DNA from: Dehalococcoidia bacterium
GTDB taxonomy: Bacteria > Chloroflexota > Dehalococcoidia > UBA2979
Assembly: GCA_009379925.1 (NCBI GenBank)
Contig: WHSU01000019.1
Location: 1 to 57,832, forward strand
DNA: 57,832 nt
Direction of reading: 5' to 3'
The notes under the pieces are model-generated. The model did not search any database. It saw nothing but the letters and a program-made list of their open reading frames with translations, and was not told the origin of the DNA. The position numbers and the translations under genes are program-made. Below are positions 8,826 through 17,461 of the stretch, piece by piece. The number at the start of each line of letters is the position of its first letter. Position 1 is the stretch's first letter.

Positions 8826-10088
8826 CTAGTACAGCACCTGCTCCGCGACCAGAGTGCCGATCTCATCTGGCGTCAGGTGCAGCACCTCGGTCGCGATCTC
8901 GAGGGTGTGCTCGCCGAGGAGCGGCGCCGGGCCGCGCACCTCGTGCGGGGTCTTCGAGAGGCGGAATCCGGGGCCGTCGTAGGCGCGACGGCCCGCCTCG
9001 GCGTGCTCCGGGTAGGCAAAGTAGCCGCGCTCCGCCATGTGCGGGTCGGCGAGCACCTCGGACGCCCGCTGCACGAGGCCGGCGGGGACGCCAGCGGCCT
9101 GCAGGCGCTCCATGGCGGCGGCGCCGTCCTGCATCGCGGCCCACTCCGCGATCAGCGCGTCCAGCGCGTCCTCGTTGGCCTGCCGGGCTTCCAACGAGCG
9201 GAAGCGCTCGTCGCCGGCCCACTCCGGGTGACCGGCGGCCGAGGCGAAGGCGGACCACTGCGCCTCTTCGAGGCAGGCGAGCACGAGCCAGCGGTCGCTG
9301 CGCTCGGGAGTGTCCTGGACGCGATAGGCGCCGTGCGGCGCCGCATAGGCGGAGCGATTGCCCCGCCGCTGGTACTCGATGCGCCCGTTGTCCCAGGCGA
9401 AGATCGGCCCGCCGAGCGCCGCGACCGAGGACTCCAGCTGCGACATGTCGATGAGCTGTCCCTCGCCCGTGCGCCGCTGGTGACGGAGCGCGGCCATCAA
9501 TGCGATCGAGGCGTGGATCGGGTTCACGACGTAGTCCGGGTAATTCGAGCCGACGCCGATCGGCCGGTTCTCGGCGTAGCCGGAGAGGTAATTCACGCCA
9601 CACACGGCGGAGAGCACGGCGCCGAACCCCACGAACTCCGTGTGCGGGCCGGTCAGCCCCTGCATCGGCTGATACATCGCCACGATGCGCGGGTTCGCCT
9701 TTTGGACGATGTCCCACGTCATGCCGATCTGGCGCACGGCGCGGTTGGTCATGTTCGTCATGAACAGGTCGGCCCAGCGCACCAGTTCCAGGCCGAGTTC
9801 GTGTCCACGCTCCGTCGTCAGGTCGAGGGTGATCGAGCGCTTCTCCGAGTTGAAGTTGTTGTAGTAGCCGGAGACGTTCAGCGAGGTGCTTCCGACGGGC
9901 CTCGGACCGGTGATGCGGAGGCCGTCCGGGCGCTTCTCGGTCTCCACCCGGATCACGTCGGCGCCCAGGTTCGCGATGGCGCGCGTCGCGATCGGCCCCG
10001 CGCCGAACCACGTCAGGTCGAGCAGCTTCACCCCATCCAGGGGCCGCGGGCGCGCGCCGTCCATGGTCCGCCCGTTGTTCGAGGTCAT
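8826..10088 (-). CDS. Family III (CaiB/BaiF) CoA-transferase
   Basis: CoA-transferase or CoA-isomerase of family III, 420 residues. N-terminal features are KLLDLTWFGAGPIATRAIAN, LGADVIRVE and the NNFNSEKRSITLDL motif. The central region is GEGQLIDMSQLES. The C-terminal domain ends with FRLSKTPHEVRGPAPLLGEH, where the short Gly/Pro-rich end motif is typical. The residue that aligns by eye with the catalytic Asp169 of formyl-CoA transferase is Glu219. Its ATG overlaps the stop of the preceding CoA-transferase by four bases, so it is the third gene of an operon with 10085-11389 and 11386-12528. The substrate is unknown. Confidence 0.92.
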   Translation of the reverse strand: MTSNNGRTMDGARPRPLDGVKLLDLTWFGAGPIATRAIANLGADVIRVETEKRPDGLRITGPRPVGSTSLNVSGYYNNFNSEKRSITLDLTTERGHELGLELVRWADLFMTNMTNRAVRQIGMTWDIVQKANPRIVAMYQPMQGLTGPHTEFVGFGAVLSAVCGVNYLSGYAENRPIGVGSNYPDYVVNPIHASIALMAALRHQRRTGEGQLIDMSQLESSVAALGGPIFAWDNGRIEYQRRGNRSAYAAPHGAYRVQDTPERSDRWLVLACLEEAQWSAFASAAGHPEWAGDERFRSLEARQANEDALDALIAEWAAMQDGAAAMERLQAAGVPAGLVQRASEVLADPHMAERGYFAYPEHAEAGRRAYDGPGFRLSKTPHEVRGPAPLLGEHTLEIATEVLHLTPDEIGTLVAEQVLY

Positions 10089-11389
10089 TGGGCGGTCTCC
10101 CCTCGTTGCGTACCCCCCGCCACCGAGGCCCCATCGAGGCCGCCCAGCACCTCGCCGTTATGTTCGCCGAGGAGTGGCGCCGGGCGCCTCACGGTCGCCG
10201 GGGTGCCGTGGAGCTGCCACGGCGGGCCCGGATAGCGGAAGCGACGGCCGCGGCCGGGGTCGTCGACCTCGACGTACCAGTCGCGCGCGTTGAGCTGCGG
10301 GCTGGCGGAGATGTCCGCGGGCGTGCTCACCATGCCGAGGAGCACGCGCCGTTCCTGTCCCTGCTCGTAGAGGAGCTGCCTCCGGTGCGCCGCGAAGAAG
10401 CGCGTGACGACTTCCTGCATGTGGCCGAGGATCTCTTGCAGTGGCTCAGCCTTCTTCGGATCCTGCATCGCGGCCAGGACGAAGTTCGCGTTCATCGAGG
10501 TCGCGATGAACGACGCGTACGGCTCCTCGTCCAGATCCTCGACGCCGCCGAGGTCGCGCATCAGTCCGACCAGGCCGGGAAACCCGGAGCCCGCGTTGCC
10601 GGTACACATGGCGTAGATGTAGCCGTCCGCCGTCGGGTACACGCCGAGGCCCGGCAGGGCGCGCGCGGCACCGCCGGTGCGCTCGCGGTCAACGCCCAGG
10701 ATGTCCGCGCTCTGCATCGCGGTCTCCTGCGCCATCGAGAGCGCCTCCTGCATGGAGACCTCCACGTGCTGGCCCTCGCCGGACGCATCGCGGTGGAGCA
10801 CGGCCGCCATGATGCCGGCCGCCGCGTCGATCGAGGCGGCATGGTAGCCCTGGTGGTCCGGGAGCTGCTCTGGCGGCCCGTCCGGAAAGCCCGCGAGCGC
10901 CATGACCCCGGACATCGCCAGGGCGACGATGTCGGCGAAGGCCCACTCAGCACGCGGCCCGGTGAGGCCCCACCCGGTGACGGAGGCGTGGATCAGGTCC
11001 GGACGCGCCTCGAGCAGTACCTCCGGGGTCAGGCCGAACGCCGCCGCTTCGGAGGGCCGCCACGACTCGATGAGGACGTCCGCGGTGGCCATGAGCCGGA
11101 GGAAGGCATCACGGCCGGCGGCGTCCTGGAGGTCGAGCGTGACGCCTCGCTTGTTGGCGTTGAGCAGCAGGAAGCCGAGCGCGTCCTCGGGAGCATCGAC
11201 ACCGGGCAGGAACGGCCCCCAGCGGCGCGAGGGGTCGCCTTCGGGCGGTTCGACCTTGATCACGTCGGCGCCGAGGTCCGCGAGGAGCCGCCCCGCGTAG
11301 TGGCCAATCGGCCCACTGACGTCGAGCACGCGGATGTCCGAGAGGACACCGGGAGCGTGTCCGTCCGTGCGGGTGGCCGCGGACGTCAT
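10085..11389 (-). CDS. Family III (CaiB/BaiF) CoA-transferase
   Basis: Second family III CoA-transferase, 434 residues from ATG 11389, which overlaps the stop of the upstream gene (ATGA). It shows IRVLDVSGPIGHYAGRLLAD, LGADVIKVEPPEGD, NANKRGVTLDL and GEGQHVEVSMQEA, and ends PAPLLGEHNGEVLGGL. The residue aligned with catalytic Asp169 of formyl-CoA transferase is Glu215. Two adjacent paralogues often form a heteromeric transferase or act on successive intermediates; here that is inference. A longer open frame upstream is only the shadow of the neighbouring gene. Confidence 0.92.
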   Translation of the reverse strand: MTSAATRTDGHAPGVLSDIRVLDVSGPIGHYAGRLLADLGADVIKVEPPEGDPSRRWGPFLPGVDAPEDALGFLLLNANKRGVTLDLQDAAGRDAFLRLMATADVLIESWRPSEAAAFGLTPEVLLEARPDLIHASVTGWGLTGPRAEWAFADIVALAMSGVMALAGFPDGPPEQLPDHQGYHAASIDAAAGIMAAVLHRDASGEGQHVEVSMQEALSMAQETAMQSADILGVDRERTGGAARALPGLGVYPTADGYIYAMCTGNAGSGFPGLVGLMRDLGGVEDLDEEPYASFIATSMNANFVLAAMQDPKKAEPLQEILGHMQEVVTRFFAAHRRQLLYEQGQERRVLLGMVSTPADISASPQLNARDWYVEVDDPGRGRRFRYPGPPWQLHGTPATVRRPAPLLGEHNGEVLGGLDGASVAGGTQRGETAQ

Positions 11390-12528
11390 GGCCGCACCGG
11401 CTCGCCCGTGAGGTCCCACAGGCGCGCGAGGGCCTCGGAGGCCTCGTCTACCATCGCGCGCACGACCTCGGCGGCCGAGCGCCGGGAGGTGACCATGCCC
11501 GCGGCCTGGCCGCCGGCGTTGCGGATGAGGTCGATGCGCCCTGCTTCGCGCGCCGCGCGCTGGATCGGTTCGACGATGGCGCCCTGCGCGCCCATCGGCA
11601 GCGCGCCTAGTCCGCTGGACTCCCAGAGGTCGATCAGCGGGTTGTTGATGTTGCGCATGGTCTTGCCGCTGTAGAGGCGCGTGATCCGTGTGTCCTCTTC
11701 GCCCGCGGCCACGACGCGCTCCTTCAGCTCGTCGTCGAGCGCCGCCTCCGGCGTCGCGAGGAAAGCGGTGCCGCACCACACGCCCTCCGCGCCGAGCGCG
11801 ATGGCAGCCGCAAGGCCGCGGCCGTCGGCCACGCCGCCGGCGGCGACGACCGGCACGGGCGCGACCGCGTCCACCACCTGCGGGACCAGCGCCATGGTGC
11901 CAACGCGGCCCGTGTGGCCGCCCGCCTCGGTGCCCTGCGCGACCACGATGTCGCAGCCGCCCTCCACGACGCGCCGGGCGTTCTTCACGTTGCCCACCAG
12001 CGCCATCACCATGATCCCGGCGGCGTGCAGCGCCGGGACGAAGGGCGCGGGGTTGCCGAGGACCGAGGCGAAGACCGGGACGCGCTCCTCCAGGATCACC
12101 TCGACCTGGCGCTTCGCGGTCTCACCACCCGGTCCGCCGCCCCGGGGGCGGGCCGGCGATGCCGCCTCGGGGAGTCCGAAGGTCGTCGCGGCCTCGCGCT
12201 GGAACGCCAGGTACTCCTCGGGCAGCCCGCCCGCCGGGCGGCCGTCTGTCGCCGGCTGGCGCAGGTCTTCGACGCTGGCGGTGGCGTTCGGGAGCAGGAT
12301 GTCGACGCCAAACGGCTTCGAGGTGCGCTCGCGGACCGCGCGGATCTGCTGCCGCAGCTCGTCCGGCCCCATGGCCGCGGCGCCCAGCACGCCGAGCCCG
12401 CCCGCCTCCGAGACGGCCGCGGTCAGCTCGGCACGGGACACGGGCGACATGCCGGCGAGAACGATGGGGTGCTCGATGCCGAGCAACTCGCAGATGCGGG
12501 TGCGCAGCACAGGCGTCGAGGTGGTCAC
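11386..12528 (-). CDS. Nitronate monooxygenase-like FMN enzyme
   Basis: TIM-barrel flavoprotein of the nitronate monooxygenase / 2-nitropropane dioxygenase family (which also holds FabK-type enoyl reductases), 380 residues. It starts RICELLGIEHPIVLAGMSPV; GIMVMALVGNVKNARRVVEGGCD and QGTEAGGHTGRVGTMALVPQV contain the flavin-phosphate and catalytic-His loop. AAGGVADGRGLAAAIALGAEGVWCGTAF is represented by its AAGGVADGRG phosphate loop. GTG 12528 is chosen because GAGGAGG lies 8 bases upstream. It is the first gene of the operon with the two CoA-transferases and has a near-consensus promoter at 12599-12627. It may oxidise or reduce an acyl-CoA made by its partners. Confidence 0.9.
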   Translation of the reverse strand: MTTSTPVLRTRICELLGIEHPIVLAGMSPVSRAELTAAVSEAGGLGVLGAAAMGPDELRQQIRAVRERTSKPFGVDILLPNATASVEDLRQPATDGRPAGGLPEEYLAFQREAATTFGLPEAASPARPRGGGPGGETAKRQVEVILEERVPVFASVLGNPAPFVPALHAAGIMVMALVGNVKNARRVVEGGCDIVVAQGTEAGGHTGRVGTMALVPQVVDAVAPVPVVAAGGVADGRGLAAAIALGAEGVWCGTAFLATPEAALDDELKERVVAAGEEDTRITRLYSGKTMRNINNPLIDLWESSGLGALPMGAQGAIVEPIQRAAREAGRIDLIRNAGGQAAGMVTSRRSAAEVVRAMVDEASEALARLWDLTGEPVRP

Positions 12529-12598
12529 GTTGCGCCTCCTCACGTCGCTCGCGTCGGATTCGGCTCGGTCCGGCTCGGCGTCCGGCGGGGTGGGCGCG

Positions 12599-12627
12599 AT
12601 TGTCTTTGTGGTACCGAGGCCTGTCAA
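12599..12627 (-). promoter_or_regulatory. Sigma-70-type promoter of the NMO/CoA-transferase operon
   Basis: On the minus strand TTGACA (12627-12622) is followed after 17 bases by GACAAT (12604-12599). It lies about 70 bases before GTG 12528. The -35 falls within one arm of an inverted repeat, GTCAACG (12623-12629) / CGTTGAC (12652-12658), shared with the divergent promoter. Confidence 0.7.
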
Positions 12628-12653
12628 CGAAGCGTACGGCCTGTACCCTCACG

Positions 12654-12683
12654 TTGACGGAAGGGTTTGCATGCCCCTACCCT
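12654..12683 (+). promoter_or_regulatory. Candidate divergent promoter of the MFS gene
   Basis: TTGACG (12654-12659), an 18-base spacer and TACCCT (12678-12683) precede the MFS gene starting at 12722. The -35 lies in the right arm of the 7-bp inverted repeat that also contains the -35 of the opposite promoter, so a single regulator could block both. Confidence 0.5.
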
Positions 12684-12721
12684 GAAGGGGCTCATCGCGC
12701 GTCTGCGCGGGACCCGCGACA

Positions 12722-14311
12722 GTGACGTCGCCGATTGCGAGTGCACACGTGGCAGACGGCGCATCGGTTCCCCCGCCGGGTCCTCGGCCCGGTGGCGCGC
12801 CCGGAATGGGCGGCCCGCCGGGGATGGGTCCGGGCATGGGCATGGGCCCCGGCATGCGAGGCGGCTCGAGGCCATCGCTGCGCAAGGCGCTGGTCGTCTT
12901 CCAGAACCGCAACTACCGCTACCTCTGGTTCTCCTCGACGGCGTCATTCACCGGTATGCAGATGCAGCAGGTGGCGCGCGCGCTGCTCGCGTGGGAACTG
13001 ACCGGCTCTTACGGCGCCATGGGGATCATCGCGCTGTCGTTCGGTCTGCCGATGCTGCTGTTCTCCCTCATCGGCGGCGCCGTGGCCGACCGAGTCGAGA
13101 AGCGCAACCTCACGCTGATGACGCAGGCCGCCACGGGCATCCTGGCGCTCATCACCGCGGTTATGATCGTGACCGACACGATCACCATCGAGTTCCTGTT
13201 CTTCATCGGGCTGGTACAGGGGACGTTCTTCGCGTTCGGCATGCCGGCGCGCTCGCCGCTGATGGCGCTGGTGGTCAACCCGCAGCAGCTGATGAGCGCG
13301 ATGGCGCTCTCGCAAGCGGCGATGAACGGGACGCGGCTCTTCGGGCCGGCGCTCGCCGGCGTGCTCGTCGCCTGGGGCGGCATCGAGTCCGCCTACTTCG
13401 TGCAGTCGACGATGTACGCCATCAGTGTGGCGCTGCTGCTGATGGTGCCGACTGGCCTGGGGCAGGGCTTCGAGATGCGCCCACGCTCGGGGATGTTCCG
13501 GGAGATCGCGAACGGACTCTCCTACGCGGCGCACGACCGCCGCTTGCGCGTGCTATTCCTGATGGCGTTCATCCCGTCCCTCTTCGCCATGCCGTACATC
13601 ATGCTGTTGGCAGGTTTCGTCCAGGAGGACCTGGGGCAGGGCGAGGAGGCGTTCGGCTTCCTCCAGTCCATCACCGGGATCGGCGCGCTGATCGGCTCGC
13701 TCGGAGTCGCCTCCATGACCGAATTCCCGCGCAAGCCGCTGTTGCAACTGATCGGCGGTTTGCTGGGGGGCGTGGCGCTCGTGCTGCTGGGCGTCGGTTC
13801 GATGTCCTTCGGCTATACCGGCGCGATCGTCGCGGTCGCCTTCCTGGGGCTCACGTTGACCTCGTATCAGACGCTCAACCAGACCATGATCATGGAGGCG
13901 GCCGAACCCGAGTACTACGGCCGTGTGATGAGCATCAACATGCTTACGTTCAGCGTGATGCCGCTCATGTCCTGGCCGCTGGGTCTCGCCGCGGACGCCA
14001 TTGGCGCCACGAACCTCTTCATGATCCAGGGCGGCCTCGTGGTGGTGATGATGCTGCTGGCCGCGCTGCTGAACCCGAAGTACATCTTCGGCCGGGACGA
14101 GCCGCGCCGCTGGGACGACGAGCCCGCCACGCCCGCTGCCGGACCCGAGCGCGCCACGCCGTCGGGTAGTCGAGGGTCGGCTCCCGTCTCCTCGACCGCC
14201 CCGACGACGGTGGCGGCGCGTCCCGAAGTGTCCGGCGCGATCCCCCTCGACCAGCCGGTCGTCGCCGAACCGGCGCGTGTCTCGCGGAACGGGCGCTCGG
14301 CCGGCCACTGA
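12722..14311 (+). CDS. MFS transporter (EntS/MFS_3-like exporter)
   Basis: Major facilitator protein, 529 residues from GTG 12722. An unusual N-terminal tail of about 45 residues is rich in Gly, Met and Pro (for example GMGPGMGMGPGMRGG). About twelve hydrophobic segments then follow from NRNYRYLWFSSTASF, with the MFS loop ADRVEKRNL between TM2 and TM3, ending at about residue 455. A soluble Pro/Ala/Ser-rich tail of ~75 residues closes the protein. The overall pattern fits the enterobactin-exporter-like branch. Its divergent position opposite the CoA-transferase operon suggests export or uptake of a related compound, but this is inference. Confidence 0.88.
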   Translation: MTSPIASAHVADGASVPPPGPRPGGAPGMGGPPGMGPGMGMGPGMRGGSRPSLRKALVVFQNRNYRYLWFSSTASFTGMQMQQVARALLAWELTGSYGAMGIIALSFGLPMLLFSLIGGAVADRVEKRNLTLMTQAATGILALITAVMIVTDTITIEFLFFIGLVQGTFFAFGMPARSPLMALVVNPQQLMSAMALSQAAMNGTRLFGPALAGVLVAWGGIESAYFVQSTMYAISVALLLMVPTGLGQGFEMRPRSGMFREIANGLSYAAHDRRLRVLFLMAFIPSLFAMPYIMLLAGFVQEDLGQGEEAFGFLQSITGIGALIGSLGVASMTEFPRKPLLQLIGGLLGGVALVLLGVGSMSFGYTGAIVAVAFLGLTLTSYQTLNQTMIMEAAEPEYYGRVMSINMLTFSVMPLMSWPLGLAADAIGATNLFMIQGGLVVVMMLLAALLNPKYIFGRDEPRRWDDEPATPAAGPERATPSGSRGSAPVSSTAPTTVAARPEVSGAIPLDQPVVAEPARVSRNGRSAGH

Positions 14312-14377
14312 TGGACCGCGCGACGCGGCGCCGTCGCCCCTGCGCCGGATTTCGCATGCGCCTCGCAGACTCGTACC

Positions 14378-14407
14378 TTGTGAGCCGATTCGCCCCGTGA
14401 TTACTAT
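14378..14407 (+). promoter_or_regulatory. Promoter of the acetyl-CoA hydrolase/transferase gene
   Basis: TTGTGA (14378-14383), an 18-base spacer, then TACTAT (14402-14407), about 38 bases before GTG 14446. A GGAGGAGG ribosome site lies in between. Confidence 0.6.
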
Positions 14408-14445
14408 GGCGTTCGTCGAGCGACCGGCGGGTGGAGGAGGGGGCC

Positions 14446-15798
14446 GTGAGCTGGCAGACCGACTACCAGGCGAAGCTGATGTCCGCGGAGGAGGCGGCCC
14501 GGCTCGTCCAACCCGGCGATGCGGTGTACACGCCCATCGGCGGGGACGCCCGCTCACTGATGCCGGCGCTCTTCGCGCGCGTCATCGAACTCGGGATGCA
14601 GGTGAAGATCCGGGCCTGCTCACCCACGCCCGCCCAGGAGTGGTTTCACGACGAATTTGAGTCGCTGGGTTTCGACCTGAGCGTCCAGATCTTTGGCGGC
14701 TCCACCGGCCGTCCCACGCTCATGCAGCAGCGCGCGGACTACTTCCCGAACCTCTTCTCCAACCAGTTCAACGTCTACGACCACCGGCCGGACGACCGCG
14801 AGGAGATCGACGTGTTCGCGACGGCGGTGACACCGCCGGACGAGGACGGCTACGTCCACTTCGGCGGTATGCCCTGGCACAAGGGTGACTTCGTACGCCG
14901 CGCCCGCACCTCGATCCTCGAGGTGTGCCCGTGGCTCCCGGAGATCCCTACCACGGAGCGGTTGCACGTGTCGGAGGTGACCGCGTTCATCCCCTCGGCG
15001 CTGACGGAACGGCCGCCGGTCGCGGGTTCCGAACCGACCGCGGAGTCGGTCGTGATCGCGGGCTTCGTCAACGAGATCGTCCAGGACGGCGACACCATCC
15101 AGATCGGCGCTGGCCGCAGCGCGACCCCACTCGGGCGCTCCGGCGCGTTCGATGGCAAGCACGACCTGGGCTGGCACTCGGAGATCACGCCGGCGGGCAT
15201 CGTCCCGCTGATGATGGACGGGACGATCAACTCGTCCCGCAAGACGCTCGACCGCGGCGTCCACATCACCACCACGGTCGTCCCCAAGACGCCCGAGGAG
15301 GAGGAGTGGCTGACGCACGCGCCTCCGTTGGAGACGCGGGCTGTCCGCGAGGTGAACGCGATCCCGATCATCTCGCAGCAGGAGCGGATGACTGCGATCA
15401 ACAACGCCTTCACGGTGGACCTCACGGGGCAGATCTGCTCCGAGTCGCTAGGCACCCGCGTCTACAACGGCACCGGCGGACAGCCCGAGTTCCACATTGG
15501 CGCGGTGCTGGCGCGCGGCGGCAAGGCGATCACCGTCCTGCCCTCGGCGGCGGCCGGCGGCGCGCTCACGCGCATCATCCCGAGGCTGGAGGACGGCTCG
15601 TTCGTCACCGTGCCTCGCTCCTTCGCCGATTATGTCGTGACTGAGCACGGCATCGCCCGCCTCGCCGGTAAGAGCCAGCGCCAGCGTGCCGAGGAGCTGA
15701 TCGCGATCGCGCACCCGGACCATCGAGGTGAACTGCGGCAGGCGCTGCAGTCGCTCTATTACCCGAGCGGCGCCGTCCGCCCGGCGATGGTCGAGTAG
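14446..15798 (+). CDS. Acetyl-CoA hydrolase/transferase family protein
   Basis: Family I CoA-transferase (acetyl-CoA hydrolase / 4-hydroxybutyrate CoA-transferase group), 450 residues. The N-terminal domain starts TDYQAKLMSAEEAARLVQPG. The C-terminal domain carries DGDTIQIGAGRSATPLG, DLGWHSEITPAGIVPL and the characteristic NGTGGQPEFHIGAVLARGG loop, then FVTVPRSFADYVVTEHGIARL. GTG 14446 is chosen because GGAGGAGG lies just upstream; GTG 14431 is also in frame. It is followed after 2 bases by the RidA gene, so both probably share the promoter at 14378. The CoA acceptor is not predictable. Confidence 0.9.
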   Translation: MSWQTDYQAKLMSAEEAARLVQPGDAVYTPIGGDARSLMPALFARVIELGMQVKIRACSPTPAQEWFHDEFESLGFDLSVQIFGGSTGRPTLMQQRADYFPNLFSNQFNVYDHRPDDREEIDVFATAVTPPDEDGYVHFGGMPWHKGDFVRRARTSILEVCPWLPEIPTTERLHVSEVTAFIPSALTERPPVAGSEPTAESVVIAGFVNEIVQDGDTIQIGAGRSATPLGRSGAFDGKHDLGWHSEITPAGIVPLMMDGTINSSRKTLDRGVHITTTVVPKTPEEEEWLTHAPPLETRAVREVNAIPIISQQERMTAINNAFTVDLTGQICSESLGTRVYNGTGGQPEFHIGAVLARGGKAITVLPSAAAGGALTRIIPRLEDGSFVTVPRSFADYVVTEHGIARLAGKSQRQRAEELIAIAHPDHRGELRQALQSLYYPSGAVRPAMVE

Positions 15799-15800
15799 CC

Positions 15801-16274
15801 GTGGCCGTGACGGGCAGCGCCGAGGCGAAGGTGCGGGAGCTGGGACTGGACCTGTCGGCGGCGCCGGCGCCGACGGCGAACTACGTGCGAGCGGTCACGG
15901 CCGGGCGCCTGGTCTACCTCGCCGGCCACGGCCCCAGGGGTGGCGGCACGGTCCGCGTGCAGGGCAAGCTCGGCCGCGACATGGACGTGGACGAGGGCTA
16001 CGAGACGGCCCGCAGCGTGGGCGTGCAGTTGTTGTCTTCGCTCAAGGCGGAGGTCGGCGACCTGGACCGCGTGGAGCGCGTGGTGAAGCTGCTCTGCATG
16101 GTGAACTGCACGCCGGACTTCGGGGAGCACCCGCAGGTGGCCAACGGCTGCTCGGACCTGCTCGTCGAGGTGTTCGGCGAGTCAGGCCGCCACGCCCGCT
16201 CGGCGGTCGGCATGGCCGGCCTTCCGAACGGCATCCCGGTCGAGATCGAGGCGATCTTCCTCCTGCGCGAGTAG
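15801..16274 (+). CDS. RidA/YjgF-family protein (YjgF_endoribonuc-like subgroup)
   Basis: A 157-residue protein of the Rid superfamily. It has NYVRAVTAGRLVYLAGHGPR at the N-terminal half, GYETARSVGVQLLSSLKAEVG in the middle, and the terminal ARSAVGMAGLPNGIPVEIEAIF motif. RidA enzymes deaminate reactive enamine/imine intermediates. This subgroup, with a longer N-terminus and no Arg105 seen in the canonical position (SAVGMAGLP instead of R..V....LP), may have a different role. GTG 15801 starts 2 bases after the upstream stop, indicating coupling to the CoA-transferase gene. Convergent with thyX. Confidence 0.88.
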   Translation: MAVTGSAEAKVRELGLDLSAAPAPTANYVRAVTAGRLVYLAGHGPRGGGTVRVQGKLGRDMDVDEGYETARSVGVQLLSSLKAEVGDLDRVERVVKLLCMVNCTPDFGEHPQVANGCSDLLVEVFGESGRHARSAVGMAGLPNGIPVEIEAIFLLRE

Positions 16275-16282
16275 CGAGGCCG

Positions 16283-17284
16283 CTAGGTGTCGCGGCCGAG
16301 GAGCGCCATCAGCTCGCGCCACTCGCCGGGCGAGATCCCGGTGCCCTTGCGCTCGACCTCCTCGCCGGCGACGAGCCGCCGTACGACCTCGAGGGCTTGT
16401 TCGCTGAGCTGCGCGCCACCGAGCCGGTAGTTGCGGAAGGCCACGGCCGCCAGGGGCACCCAGCGGTCGAGGACGTCGCCGAGCACGTCGGCGTAGGCGC
16501 GGATCTCGTACTGAGCATGGGCGTCCGCGCGCAGGCGCAGGAAGTGCATCAGGTTGTGGAGGTCGGTCTTCCAGTACCACTGCGTGTAGAAGTTGAGGCT
16601 CAGGTTCATCCGCGCGAGCTCCCGTGCCAGCCCCTGCCGGTCCGGGTCCAGCGCCTCCCCCTCCGCGGTCTCGTTGAGCATCTCCTGGTAGTGCTCGTAC
16701 GAGCGCTCGGCGTCCTCGCGCAGCAGGTCGAGCACGTGTTCCGCCTCGGGGCCAGTCAGCGCCTCGCCGCGGCCCTGCCGGTTCGTCGTGGACTGCGCGG
16801 CGAGGTGTTCCGCGGCCGGGAGGTAGAACTCGCGGTCGAGGATCGAGTAGCGCGCGGAGTACTCGTTGACGTTCGCGGTGCGGTGGCGGATCCACTGGCG
16901 CGCCACGAAGATCGGCAGCTTCACGTGCAGCTTGATCTCGCACATCTCGAAGGGCGAGGTGTGCCAGTTGCGCATCAGGTAGTTGATGAGGCTCGCGTCG
17001 TCGCGCGTGCGCTTCGTCCCGCGGCCGTACGAGACGCGCGCCGCCTGCACGATGGCCCCGTCGTCACCCATGTAGTCGATCACGCGCACGAAGCCGTGGT
17101 CGAGCACGGGGAGCGGCTCGTACAGGATCTCCTCGATCGCCTCGACGGTTGGACGGCGCGTCGTCGTCGCCTGCTCGGCGCGCAACGCATCGATGTCAGC
17201 GCGCTGCGAGGCGGTGAGCCGCGGGTCGGGAGAGTCGCCCATAGCAGCGTCCACACTAATGCGGCGGGGTGGTGAGAGGGTCAT
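16283..17284 (-). CDS. thyX: FAD-dependent thymidylate synthase ThyX
   Basis: Flavin-dependent methylation of dUMP to dTMP using methylenetetrahydrofolate and NADPH. The 333-residue protein has the ThyX motif [15 protein letters not shown] at residues 133-147 (RHR-x7-S), preceded by the [20 protein letters not shown] segment. It ends with [18 protein letters not shown], typical of the dUMP-binding C-terminus. An N-terminal extension of about 55 residues precedes the fold. ATG 17284 is preferred because GGGAG lies 6 bases upstream; ATG 17242 and 17305 are alternatives. The promoter is at 17364-17392. A dUTPase gene, which would supply dUMP, is 12 kb away. Confidence 0.95.
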   Translation of the reverse strand: MTLSPPRRISVDAAMGDSPDPRLTASQRADIDALRAEQATTTRRPTVEAIEEILYEPLPVLDHGFVRVIDYMGDDGAIVQAARVSYGRGTKRTRDDASLINYLMRNWHTSPFEMCEIKLHVKLPIFVARQWIRHRTANVNEYSARYSILDREFYLPAAEHLAAQSTTNRQGRGEALTGPEAEHVLDLLREDAERSYEHYQEMLNETAEGEALDPDRQGLARELARMNLSLNFYTQWYWKTDLHNLMHFLRLRADAHAQYEIRAYADVLGDVLDRWVPLAAVAFRNYRLGGAQLSEQALEVVRRLVAGEEVERKGTGISPGEWRELMALLGRDT

Positions 17285-17363
17285 CGGGTGCTCCCTGCCT
17301 TGCATCGAGACTGACTCGGGTCGAGACTGAATCGCCGCGAACATGCGTTCGAGTACGGACACA

Positions 17364-17392
17364 AGCGTACTCGCGTCTCGGTCCGGGCTCAA
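17364..17392 (-). promoter_or_regulatory. Candidate thyX promoter
   Basis: On the minus strand TTGAGC (17392-17387), a 17-base spacer, then TACGCT (17369-17364). This leaves an untranslated leader of roughly 70 bases before ATG 17284. Confidence 0.55.
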
Positions 17393-17424
17393 ATTGGCTG
17401 GGGTGCCGCCACGATACGAGAGAA

Positions 17425-17450
17425 GCGGCGCGCGGGCCATGGCGCGCCGC
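17425..17450 (-). terminator. Candidate terminator after the 84-aa gene
   Basis: A 9-bp perfect stem (GCGGCGCGC / GCGCGCCGC) with an 8-base loop. On the minus strand it is followed by the pyrimidine-rich TTCTCTCGT. It lies 11 bases beyond the stop of the gene at 17462. Confidence 0.5.
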
Positions 17451-17461
17451 GAGGGCGACCG

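Noticed and set aside
10088..11674. A 528-codon open frame on the plus strand
   Set aside because: Antisense shadow of the CoA-transferase and nitronate monooxygenase genes; His/Arg-rich, no domain.
10085..11779. Longer start for the CoA-transferase (fusion to the upstream enzyme)
   Set aside because: The upstream 130 codons are an out-of-frame reading of the nitronate monooxygenase gene; ATG 11389 with an ATGA overlap explains the start.
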